Positions 1 to 7,587 of a stretch of DNA of 64,000 bases are shown piece after piece. The number at the start of each line of letters is the position of its first letter. Position 1 is the first letter of the stretch. The stretch lies in assembly GCA_021295715.1 (NCBI GenBank), contig JAGWBV010000006.1, positions 1 to 64,000 on the forward strand, written 5' to 3'. Origin of the DNA: Candidatus Poribacteria bacterium (GTDB taxonomy: Bacteria; Poribacteria; WGA-4E; WGA-3G). The notes under the pieces are model-generated. The model had not been told where the DNA came from. It searched no databases and saw only the letters and a list, made by a program, of their open reading frames with translations. The position numbers and the translations under genes were made by a program.

Positions 1-60
1 AGAGAATGCTTGAAAAACTTTCTTTAGACGTTCAAAACTGGTTCGTAGCAACTTGGGTTA
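1..60. repeat. Right end of a family-D inverted-repeat element
   Basis: The 16-base end at 45-60 (GTAGCAACTTGGGTTA) is identical to the right terminus of the complete element at 13100-13265. The left part lies outside the window, so this is a partial copy. No gene is seen in 61-183. Confidence 0.6.
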
Positions 61-183
61 ATATATTATACATCAAGACTGCCAAAAATGACAAGTTTAA
101 GTGAACAGTCAATTAGGGTCATTTATGGTAGATTTTACAATTACTGAGTCTCTCTAAAGAGGCGAGATTATATGAAGTTTAAA

Positions 184-274
184 TAAATATTTCGGTAATT
201 CCACAATTATATCCGGTGCGGTTCAGAAACCGCACCTACCGAGGCTGGGAAATTAAATATTACCGAATTAAATT
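184..274. repeat. Family-C inverted-repeat element (about 90 bp)
   Basis: The element starts with AATATTTCGGTAATT and ends with the near-complementary AATATTACCGAATT. Its interior is a small palindromic module, GGTGCGGTT...AACCGCACC (214-241). A second copy at 58406-58525 has the same ends but a different, longer interior module. The inverted termini and lack of coding capacity make it MITE-like; no target duplication was established. The short reading frame crossing it (216-407) is not convincing as a gene. Confidence 0.65.
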
Positions 275-410
275 CTTAATTTTCATGAAACCTCGCCAGC
301 GGGGATGGAGTCTTTCGCTTCTATTGAGATGTCCACTTATTGGGTTTCCTAAGGTCGGTAGAAACCAAAACGGAATAGCCCTAAAATCGTATCAATTAGA
401 CATGTAGACA

Positions 411-438
411 TGCAGAATTTCAATAAATGTGGTATAAT
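411..438 (+). promoter_or_regulatory. Candidate extended -10 promoter for the DUF5916 gene
   Basis: TGGTATAAT (430-438) is a perfect TATAAT with the extended TGn. A weak -35-like TGCAGA lies 16 bases upstream. It sits about 50 bases before the start codon at 489. Sequence inference only. Confidence 0.4.
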
Positions 439-488
439 AGAAACAAGTTTAAGATAAACACAGGGAAGGGTTTCTTAATTTTGACACT

Positions 489-2729
489 ATGGACTATCTA
501 TGTAGATGCCTATCAATTCTACTTCTCCTTTGCCTGAGTGCTGGTGTGCATGCCGAAACCGAAGAACTACGGGTGGAGGCATCCCGCACCTACCAGAGCA
601 TCGAAATCGACGGAGAACTTTCAGAGTCTGATTGGCAGAAAGCAACGCCTATCCGTCAATTTACGCAATTTGAACCCGATGCAGGCGAACCGCTGACCGA
701 ATCCACAGAGGTTCGGATTCTTTACGATGACAGACACATCTATTTCGGTTTTGTCTGCAGTGAACCCGAACGCTCTAAGATTATTGCCAATAAGATGCGC
801 CGTGATGCGATGATGTGGGACCAAGACAACGTCTTTGTGCTGTTGGATACTTATAACGACCGGCGGAGTGGTTTCTTCTTCCGTGTCAATCCGTTGGGTG
901 CGCGGGAAGATGTCGCGCTCATGGACAGTGGCGACAGTCGAAATGAGAATTGGAATGCAGTCTGGGACGCTCGCGCAAAAATTAACGGCGATAATTGGAC
1001 GACAGAAATCGCGATTCCATTCAGTCAACTCCGGTTTAAAAAGGAAGATATACTGACATGGGGTCTGAACCTCGGACGCACCGTCCGAAAAAATCAGGAA
1101 GAAGGCACCTGGTCCCCCGTGCCAGCAGCGTATACGTTCCTGGCACGCTATCGGACGACGGACTTAGGGACGCTCACGGGTTTATCTGGGATCTCACAAC
1201 GCCGAAATATTGAGTTTCTGCCGTATCTTTTGCCTGGCGTTGCCCGGACAGAGGAAGAAGGGACAGTTGGCGTGCTCGATTTAGGGGCGGACATGAAGGT
1301 GAGCGTTACTTCAAATCTAACCGCCGATTTAACCGTCAACACAGATTTCGCACAGGTCGAGGCGGATCAGGAACAAGCGAATTTGACCCGGTTCAGCCTC
1401 TTTTTCCCAGAGAAACGTCAATTCTTTTTGGAAGGCGCGGGATTATTCGACTTTGGTATCCCACGGACGAGTTTCAATGCGCCGCCGCCGCTCTTACTTT
1501 TTTATAGCCGTCGCATCGGTATTGAAGAAGGACACGCTGTCCCGATTATGGCGGGCGGAAAGATTACCGGTAAAGTGGGCGGCTTCGGTGTAGGACTGTT
1601 GAATGTTCTCACGGATAAACATGCAGCGGAGGCTACGGAACATTTGGACGCGGTCGATGTTGATAGGACGAACTATTCAGTTTTGCGTATCAAGCGCGAT
1701 CTATTCACTGGGTCGAGTCTCGGTGTGATTGGAATTAATAAGCAAGGTCTCGATGCACACAACAGCGCGACTGGCGTTGATTTTATCTATCGTCCCACGG
1801 GCGAGATGAATTTCCGAGGTCTCTGGGCACGCACGTTTGAATCGCGCGAACTCAGCAGGCAAGCTCCATCGGGAAACAGTGCTTTACCAAGCGAAAATCC
1901 AAACGCGTTTTACCTCGGCGGCAATTGGCAGAGCGAAGTCGCACGAATAAACGCTTCTTATACGGACATCGGTGAGGATTTCAACCCGGAAGTCGGCTAT
2001 GTGTATCGCACAGGCAGCCGATGGTTTCGGGGCGAAATGCGAACCACGCCTTATCTCCACTGGAACGGGTTTCGTCGGTTGTGGGCTGGACCGGAGATTG
2101 ACATCATCCTGAATTCAGACAATGAACTGGAAACACGAACTTTTATCTGGAGCACGTGGCTTGAATTGGAAACGAACGGTTGGGGTGGTCTCCGAGTTTA
2201 CCGAAATTTCGAGAACCTCGTCGAGGATTTTGAGATTCGAGAAGGAATTATCATTCCGAGAGGCAAATACAGTTACAATAACTACAGCCTCATGCTCAAT
2301 GCTGAAGGCAAAGTCTTTAACGGACGTTTTGGGTTCAATGTTGGAGATTTCTATAACGGCACCCGACGCGGATTTGACCTCCGTCTCGATCTTCGGTTCG
2401 GTGGACGCTTCAGTTTGGAACCGAGATACGAGTTTAATCGCGTCACACTGCCACAACAGGGCGCGCCTGACCAAACAACATCTTTTGATACAAACGTCTT
2501 TGGTGGACGTGTTGTCTATTCGTTTTCCACTGATCTCTTTACCAAGATTTTCGTACAATGGAACAGTGATCGGAATCTGGTTACCACGAATTTCTTAGTC
2601 AATTACATCTACAGCCCTGGTAGTGATTTCTATTTTGTTTTCAATCAGACGTATGGGACAGACAGTATAACATCGGGATTGCTGGATACCACCTTGGTTG
2701 GCAAGGTAACCTATTGGTGGAATCCATAA
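489..2729 (+). CDS. DUF5916 outer-membrane protein with N-terminal CBM9-like domain
   Basis: Predicted exported protein of 746 residues. Residues 1-22 form a signal peptide ending near VHA. Residues about 35-215 match the CBM9-like fold that opens DUF5916 proteins (IDGELSESDW at 40-49, then a YFGFVCSEPE segment). The remainder is rich in alternating aromatic and polar strands, as expected for a C-terminal beta-barrel, and contains the family hallmark FFLEGAGLFDFG. The C-terminus ends in aromatic residues (TYWWNP), consistent with outer-membrane insertion. Such proteins occur in Bacteroidetes, Planctomycetes and related groups, often near peptidases or glycan genes, but their substrate is unknown. 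No strong Shine-Dalgarno is seen; an AGGG-rich stretch lies about 20 bases upstream. It appears monocistronic, 141 bases before the enolase-superfamily gene. The family call is secure; function is not. Confidence 0.85.
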   Translation: MDYLCRCLSILLLLCLSAGVHAETEELRVEASRTYQSIEIDGELSESDWQKATPIRQFTQFEPDAGEPLTESTEVRILYDDRHIYFGFVCSEPERSKIIANKMRRDAMMWDQDNVFVLLDTYNDRRSGFFFRVNPLGAREDVALMDSGDSRNENWNAVWDARAKINGDNWTTEIAIPFSQLRFKKEDILTWGLNLGRTVRKNQEEGTWSPVPAAYTFLARYRTTDLGTLTGLSGISQRRNIEFLPYLLPGVARTEEEGTVGVLDLGADMKVSVTSNLTADLTVNTDFAQVEADQEQANLTRFSLFFPEKRQFFLEGAGLFDFGIPRTSFNAPPPLLLFYSRRIGIEEGHAVPIMAGGKITGKVGGFGVGLLNVLTDKHAAEATEHLDAVDVDRTNYSVLRIKRDLFTGSSLGVIGINKQGLDAHNSATGVDFIYRPTGEMNFRGLWARTFESRELSRQAPSGNSALPSENPNAFYLGGNWQSEVARINASYTDIGEDFNPEVGYVYRTGSRWFRGEMRTTPYLHWNGFRRLWAGPEIDIILNSDNELETRTFIWSTWLELETNGWGGLRVYRNFENLVEDFEIREGIIIPRGKYSYNNYSLMLNAEGKVFNGRFGFNVGDFYNGTRRGFDLRLDLRFGGRFSLEPRYEFNRVTLPQQGAPDQTTSFDTNVFGGRVVYSFSTDLFTKIFVQWNSDRNLVTTNFLVNYIYSPGSDFYFVFNQTYGTDSITSGLLDTTLVGKVTYWWNP

Positions 2730-2737
2730 TGGCAGTC

Positions 2738-2800
2738 AGCAGTCAGCTATCAGCAGTCAGAAAGCTACAAGATTCGCAGCACTCGGCTACAGGAAGGTCG
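2738..2800. repeat. Family-F CAGTCAGC/CTATCAGC repeat, short copy
   Basis: Reiterated CAGTCAG and TATCAGC units directly after the DUF5916 stop. The same vocabulary recurs at 7948-8043 (inside a gene), 29487-29628, 47968-48105 and 60612-60680. Confidence 0.55.
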
Positions 2801-2847
2801 GAAGTATAGAAAAATGGAAGGGTGTCAAACCACAAAACCGCCTCAAC

Positions 2848-2870
2848 GAACCGCAAGGAAAGTTTAAAAA
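2848..2870 (+). promoter_or_regulatory. Repeat-derived ribosome-binding site before the start codon
   Basis: The string CCGCAAGGAAAGTTTAAAAA ends at the ATG of the enolase-superfamily gene. AAGGA is the Shine-Dalgarno. The same string, with minor changes, precedes the starts at 7588, 11023, 14671 and 58959, so this is the end of dispersed repeat family E. Confidence 0.65.
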
Positions 2871-3989
2871 ATGAAGATTGTTGATGTGAAAACGTATCTC
2901 GTTGATGTGCCGCCACCGCATTGGGGTGGAAGGCGTTGGATTTTCGTCAAACTGATAACCGATGACGGTATCGAAGGTGTAGGCGAATGTACCTATCATA
3001 CGCAATTGAACCATGTCGTCATCGAACTCATCAAAGACTGGGGAGAACGTTACCTAATTGGTGTAGACCCATTTCGGATTGAAAGGATCTGGTCTACCCT
3101 TTATGAGGGACCATGCGTGCGGCATTCAGGTCCGCTGACGAGTCCTGCGATGAGTGCGATTGAGATGGCGTGCTGGGACATCGTTGGAAAAGCACTGAAC
3201 CAACCGATTTACAATCTGTTGGGCGGTATGTTCCACGAGAAACTGCGCGCCTATTCATATTTGCTTCCATGGCGGCAGGGCGATTCTCCAGAAAAGACCG
3301 GGGAACTCGCGCTCTCTTACGTCGAAAAAGGATTTACCGCAGTCAAGTTCGATCCAGTCAATCCGAGCACTGCAGATAGATTGGAAACGCTCGACTACGC
3401 AGAAAGCGTCATCCGAGGAATTCGCGATGCTGTAGGCGATAGGTGCGATATTCTGATTGGCACGCATGGACAGTTCAACACAAACAGTGCAATCCGTTTC
3501 GCGAAACGCGTCGAGCCTTACGACCCGCTCTGGTTCGAGGAACCGCTACCGCCTGAAAATGTCAAGGAAATGGCACGCGTTGCACAATCAACGAGCATTC
3601 CGATTGCCACCGGAGAACGACTGTTGACGAAATACGAGTTCGTAGATCTACTGGAACAACAGGCGGCATCTATTCTGCAGATGGATTTGACAATCACAGG
3701 CGGCATCCTCGAAGCGAAGAAAATCGCGTCTATGGGCGAGGCGCATTATGCCCAGATCGCACCGCATCTGTATGGCGGTCCGATTGGGGGTGCTGCGAAT
3801 ATCCAGTTGGATGTCTGTAGCCCGAATTTCCTGATTCAGGAAGGTATCCATACATGGGACGGCTTCCATACTGATATCCTCAAGGAGCCGATACAGTGGG
3901 AAGATGGATACATTATTCCGTCAACAAAACCGGGACTCGGTGTTGAATTGAACGATACGGTTTTGGAGAAGCATTCTGTTGCTGTTTAA
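2871..3989 (+). CDS. Mandelate racemase/muconate lactonizing enzyme family protein (sugar-acid dehydratase-like)
   Basis: A 372-residue enolase-superfamily enzyme with the N-terminal capping domain (about 1-115) and the C-terminal TIM barrel. Visible barrel motifs are VKFDP (strand 2, general base region), WFEEPLP and TGERL (metal-binding glutamates), QMDLT and APHLYGGP (catalytic His). Family knowledge predicts Mg-dependent abstraction of the proton alpha to a carboxylate, most likely dehydration of an aldonic acid such as galactonate; substrate cannot be read from sequence. The strand-3 motif is IGTHGQF, where family members usually have D-x-H/N, so one metal ligand appears to be replaced by Gly. 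The start is fixed by the repeat-derived AAGGA 12 bases upstream. It stands alone between repeats. Confidence 0.85.
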   Translation: MKIVDVKTYLVDVPPPHWGGRRWIFVKLITDDGIEGVGECTYHTQLNHVVIELIKDWGERYLIGVDPFRIERIWSTLYEGPCVRHSGPLTSPAMSAIEMACWDIVGKALNQPIYNLLGGMFHEKLRAYSYLLPWRQGDSPEKTGELALSYVEKGFTAVKFDPVNPSTADRLETLDYAESVIRGIRDAVGDRCDILIGTHGQFNTNSAIRFAKRVEPYDPLWFEEPLPPENVKEMARVAQSTSIPIATGERLLTKYEFVDLLEQQAASILQMDLTITGGILEAKKIASMGEAHYAQIAPHLYGGPIGGAANIQLDVCSPNFLIQEGIHTWDGFHTDILKEPIQWEDGYIIPSTKPGLGVELNDTVLEKHSVAV

Positions 3990-4039
3990 AGCGTAGTGTT
4001 CTGTCCACTTTGAATTTTAGGGTTTGAAAGTAATACCTA

Positions 4040-4208
4040 ATACCATTTCTGATTGATGATTCCTCTTAAAAGAGTTATGCCCGGCGTCCCTTCCCAGTAA
4101 CGGGTGGGAACCCTGGTTAGGAAACCGTGAAGAAACACCCTATCAAAAACCCTACCGGATCCGGGTAGACGGTGAGGCTAATGCGATATAAACTTTTAGA
4201 GATGGTAT
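4040..4208. repeat. Family-A element with terminal inverted repeats
   Basis: Begins ATACCATTTCT and ends AGAGATGGTAT. A second copy is at 9799-9933. Both share the subterminal TGATTGATGATTCCTCTTAA on the left and AATGCGATATAAACTT on the right. The interior here is the long CGTCCCTTCCC...AACCCTGGTTAGG module, interrupted at 4132-4151 by the roughly 20-nt unit also seen elsewhere. No coding capacity. It fills most of the 292-base gap after the dehydratase gene. Confidence 0.7.
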
Positions 4209-4281
4209 AAGAAGTCGAATTATCTGAAGTATATCTGTCAAAATAGGTTAAAAGGATCAAGTAGAGTGGATCGAGGTATTT

Positions 4282-4506
4282 GTGATGTACTTAGTTTGTT
4301 ATTCATGTAAACACGGTTATCGCGTGCATCAAGATAGTATTGACTTTGTTGAGAAAAAAACCTGCTCAAATGGACATGTTCACGACATACAATGCCGGTG
4401 TGGCCGAAAGATATATGTCGTCCAACGCGTTGATTCAAGTCGTTGGAAATCTATTGATCGCAAAGTTCTTTGGAAATATCCGGACGAACGGACGCCGGGG
4501 AAGTAA
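4282..4506 (+). CDS. Small zinc-ribbon-like protein
   Basis: A 74-residue protein starting at GTG 4282 or, more probably, the adjoining ATG 4285. It has a CYSC pair near the N-terminus, then CSNGH and CRC, an arrangement of about five Cys plus His that could form one zinc ribbon. It ends 21 bases before the ABC transporter, which itself carries a zinc ribbon, so the two may be co-transcribed. I do not recognise the family. Reality is supported by the regular Cys/His spacing and position rather than by a strong ribosome site. Confidence 0.5.
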   Translation: MMYLVCYSCKHGYRVHQDSIDFVEKKTCSNGHVHDIQCRCGRKIYVVQRVDSSRWKSIDRKVLWKYPDERTPGK

Positions 4507-4527
4507 GTACGGGGGAACAAAGACGGA

Positions 4528-6849
4528 ATGGAAACTGCAGAAACACCCACGGGGACGCTTGACCCGATCCCCAGTTTAGTTAAAGAAACACTCGAAAAAT
4601 TAGACATTCGCCCTGAACAGATCCGATTCGCTGTGCAAAGTGATATAAGTTCAGCCGGTAGCTACGGCGAAGAATGGTTTGCGCTAACGGACGCTGCGAT
4701 CTTCACCGTAACAGGTGAGGGTGAGGTGCTTCACTATATCCCTTATAAGAGTGTGCTTGGCATTCGTGCCGAGATCGTCGTGGATGCGGGGATCTTGGTT
4801 CTGGAAACACAAGAAGGCACAGTTGATCTCATTCGGTACTCCAATGGTTACGCGGCAAAGTTCGGATTTGTCGCTCGATTCATCGGTGACGAAATTGAGT
4901 ACCGAGATGGCAAACGGGATGAAGCACCGATTTGGGACTACAAACCGGAGGAACAATTCTGTCAATCTTGTGGTTTACCGTTGCCAGATGAGTTTTCGCC
5001 TTGCCCGGCATGCACGAAAAAACACAAGGTGATGTTGCGGATTCTGTCCTACATACGTCCGTATCGTGGTCGGGCAATCCTTTTCATGCTCTTCGTGATT
5101 GCCGGCACACTTATCTCCTTAGCACCGCCGTATTTCTCTCGCATCCTGATTGACGATATCCTGATGCCGAGTGAGGTCGATACCGCTGCTGCGGAAGCCT
5201 CAAGAACATGGTTAGGCTCTCTTTTCCGCAACTTTGAGTCGGCGGCATTCGCCTTGTCGATTGCTGTAGGCACGCTATTAGCGATACAAATCATCCGTGA
5301 AATTTTCACAATTTTTCGGCTACGTTTGGGGGCTTGGTTGACGTTCCGCGTCGCGGCGAATATCCGAGCGCACGTCTATCAGCACTTGCACAACCTGTCT
5401 ATCCGATTCTTCGATAAACGGAAAACAGGAACGGTTATTTCGCACATCACAGAGGATAGTGAACGGCTTCAAGACTTCATGTTAGAGGGACTCTCGTTTC
5501 TCGCAGTAGAACTGTTGCTCTTCTTCGGGATCGGAGGGATGCTGTTCTGGATGAACTGGAAACTGGCGTGCTTCATCTTAATCCCGATCCCCATAATTGT
5601 CTTTGGGGCGGGTTGGTTCTGGAAGAAAGTGCGAAGTCTTTGGCACCGCGCGTGGCGCCGTCGCTCAAAATTGTTCGATGTCGTCAACGATTCGGTATCC
5701 GGCATTCGGGTCGTCCGTGCGTTCGGACAACAACGGAATGAAGTCAACAGGTTCGACGATGCGAACGTAGATGCCCGAGACTACGAAACCCACGCTGAGC
5801 TAATTTGGGCAACCTATTATCCACCGCTGATGTTCGCTGTCCAGTTAGGTTCCCTCATCGTTTGGTATGTCGGTGGTCTCAACATTATCGGTGGGACAAT
5901 GACGTTCGGTACCCTGATGGCTTTCCACGCCTATTTGATGATGTTCTACGAACCGTTGCGCTATATCAGCCCGCTGATTAACTGGGCTTCCCGCTCAATG
6001 ACGGCGGCGGAACGGCTTTTTGAAGTCATCGACTCACAACCGGAACAGTTAGACGATGGCAACCTCAAATCACTGCCGAAGATTACCGGAGAAGTCAAAT
6101 TCCACAACATGACGTTCGGTTACGATTCACATAAACCGGTGCTTCGGGACATCAATCTCCACGTGAAACCGGGCGAAATGATCGGACTCGTTGGGCATTC
6201 GGGTGCGGGGAAATCGACGCTCATCAATTTGATTTGTCGGTTCTATACGCCGGACTCTGGACGTTTAGAGGTCGATGGTGAGGACATCAAGGAGATTGAC
6301 CTGAAGGATCTGCGCCGACAGATTGGGGTCGTGTTACAAGAGCCGTATCTGTTCAGTGGAACTATCGCCGAGAACATCGCCTACGCCCATCCCGATGCGA
6401 CTATGGAGGATATTATCACAGCGGCGAAAGCGGCAAACGCTCATGAATTCATCGTCAAGTTCCCGGACGGCTACGATACGGAAGTCGGCGAACGCGGCGG
6501 ACGGCTGTCTGGCGGCGAACGACAGCGTATCTCCATCGCCCGGGCAATCTTGCACAACCCACGGATTCTGATTCTTGATGAAGCCACCTCATCCGTGGAT
6601 GTGGAAACTGAGAAGAAAATCCAACAAGCGATCGACAGGCTCGTGCAGAACCGGACGACGTTTGCGATTGCCCACCGACTTTCTACGCTCCGAAATGCCG
6701 ATCGGCTTTTCGTGATTGAAAAGGGCAAAGGCGTTGAGTGCGGTTCTCACGAGGAACTCATGGAACAAAAGGGTATCTACTACAAACTCGTAGAAACCCA
6801 ACGCGAAGCCGCTAATGTTCGCGCAGCAGCACAAGCAGTGGAGAGGTAA
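4528..6849 (+). CDS. ABC exporter with N-terminal PH-like domain and zinc ribbon (DUF1854-associated)
   Basis: A 773-residue half-transporter. Residues about 1-140 are a soluble beta-rich domain (ALTDAAIFTVTGEGEVLHY). Residues 145-162 form a CxxC-x10-CxxC zinc ribbon. Residues about 168-480 are the six-helix type-1 exporter membrane domain. The ATPase follows, with GHSGAGKST (Walker A), LSGGERQR (signature), ILILDEATS (Walker B) and AIAHRLST (H-loop). The gene ends 2 bases before the DUF1854 gene. In annotated genomes this two-gene pair is named cyanophycin-metabolism-associated, because it often lies near cyanophycin synthetase, but no cyanophycin gene is present here. It is an MsbA-like homodimeric exporter by architecture; the substrate is unknown. 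Confidence 0.85.
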   Translation: METAETPTGTLDPIPSLVKETLEKLDIRPEQIRFAVQSDISSAGSYGEEWFALTDAAIFTVTGEGEVLHYIPYKSVLGIRAEIVVDAGILVLETQEGTVDLIRYSNGYAAKFGFVARFIGDEIEYRDGKRDEAPIWDYKPEEQFCQSCGLPLPDEFSPCPACTKKHKVMLRILSYIRPYRGRAILFMLFVIAGTLISLAPPYFSRILIDDILMPSEVDTAAAEASRTWLGSLFRNFESAAFALSIAVGTLLAIQIIREIFTIFRLRLGAWLTFRVAANIRAHVYQHLHNLSIRFFDKRKTGTVISHITEDSERLQDFMLEGLSFLAVELLLFFGIGGMLFWMNWKLACFILIPIPIIVFGAGWFWKKVRSLWHRAWRRRSKLFDVVNDSVSGIRVVRAFGQQRNEVNRFDDANVDARDYETHAELIWATYYPPLMFAVQLGSLIVWYVGGLNIIGGTMTFGTLMAFHAYLMMFYEPLRYISPLINWASRSMTAAERLFEVIDSQPEQLDDGNLKSLPKITGEVKFHNMTFGYDSHKPVLRDINLHVKPGEMIGLVGHSGAGKSTLINLICRFYTPDSGRLEVDGEDIKEIDLKDLRRQIGVVLQEPYLFSGTIAENIAYAHPDATMEDIITAAKAANAHEFIVKFPDGYDTEVGERGGRLSGGERQRISIARAILHNPRILILDEATSSVDVETEKKIQQAIDRLVQNRTTFAIAHRLSTLRNADRLFVIEKGKGVECGSHEELMEQKGIYYKLVETQREAANVRAAAQAVER

Positions 6850-6851
6850 AC

Positions 6852-7436
6852 ATGTCAAACGAAAATACAGAGCGGAATCGCGAGCACAGCTCGCTCCTAC
6901 TTGCTGCGGCACCGACAGCGAAGCCAGAACCACCCGAATCAGATGACTTCACGCCGCGCTACTTGGATGCCTCTGAACTGACGTTCACGCGTTCTGAGGT
7001 GGGAACGGTGCGGCTTGAAATTCGGGATGAAGCCTGCTATCTGCGCGTAGTGGTGAGACGACTGATGCCCCTCAGCAATCCGGATAGTTATATCTCGCTT
7101 GCTGCGGATGAGGACACCGAAATTGGGATCCTCGTGAACCCATCGGAACTCACGGCGGAAAGCCTCAAAATCCTGCAGGAAGAGTTGGATAAACGATATT
7201 TCACGCCAACAATCCAGAAGGTGTATCGGGTGAAAGAGCAATTCGGTATCCATGAATGGGAGGTTGAAACGGAGCGGGGTCGTGTAACCTTCGCGGTGCG
7301 TGGGTTGAATCAGAACATCAAACAGGTGCCGCCTGCGCGACTTTTCGTGACAGATGTCCGAGGCAATCGATACGATATTCCGGATTACCGAACACTGGAT
7401 GCAGAGAGTTACCAGCAGATTCAGAGACACCTATAA
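6852..7436 (+). CDS. DUF1854 protein, partner of the ABC exporter
   Basis: A 194-residue soluble protein. The conserved DUF1854 part runs from about residue 40 (PRYLDASELTF) to 175 (FVTDVRGNRYDIPDYRTLD). The ATG lies 2 bases after the ABC gene stop, and GAGAGGTAA at the end of that gene is the ribosome site, so translation is coupled. Residues about 10-25 (REHSSLLLAAAP) are encoded by DNA identical, apart from one base, to an intergenic palindrome at 51749-51769. This N-terminal extension is therefore probably repeat-derived and dispensable. DUF1854 has no known activity; a role with the exporter is inferred from constant pairing. Confidence 0.8.
   Translation: MSNENTERNREHSSLLLAAAPTAKPEPPESDDFTPRYLDASELTFTRSEVGTVRLEIRDEACYLRVVVRRLMPLSNPDSYISLAADEDTEIGILVNPSELTAESLKILQEELDKRYFTPTIQKVYRVKEQFGIHEWEVETERGRVTFAVRGLNQNIKQVPPARLFVTDVRGNRYDIPDYRTLDAESYQQIQRHL
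6880..6900. repeat. Family-J palindrome inside the DUF1854 coding region
   Basis: GCGAGCACAGCTCGCTCCTA and the next base match GCGAGCAAAGCTCGCTCCTA plus one in the intergenic copy at 51749-51769 with one mismatch. A weaker copy is at 28022-28043. Confidence 0.5.
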
Positions 7437-7442
7437 GCAAAA

Positions 7443-7544
7443 TGTTGGGTTTCACTCGAAGTACCGACAATATAGGAGCATGAACGAAACACCAGTTTCT
7501 CTTGAGTTACCAGCGTTTTAGTCCTCCCCGTTCAACCCAACCTA
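7443..7544. repeat. Family-G element (TGTTGGGTTTCACTCG ... TTCAACCCAACCT)
   Basis: About 100 bp with inverted ends GTTGGGTT and AACCCAAC. A second copy of nearly the same length is at 53939-54041. No coding capacity. Confidence 0.6.
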
Positions 7545-7587
7545 TGGCGAAGTTCTCATTTTAATGAACCGCAAGGTAAACCAAAAA

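Noticed and set aside
216-407. 63-codon plus-strand frame near the window start
   Set aside because: It crosses the family-C repeat, has no ribosome site, no recognisable motif and repeat-derived composition.
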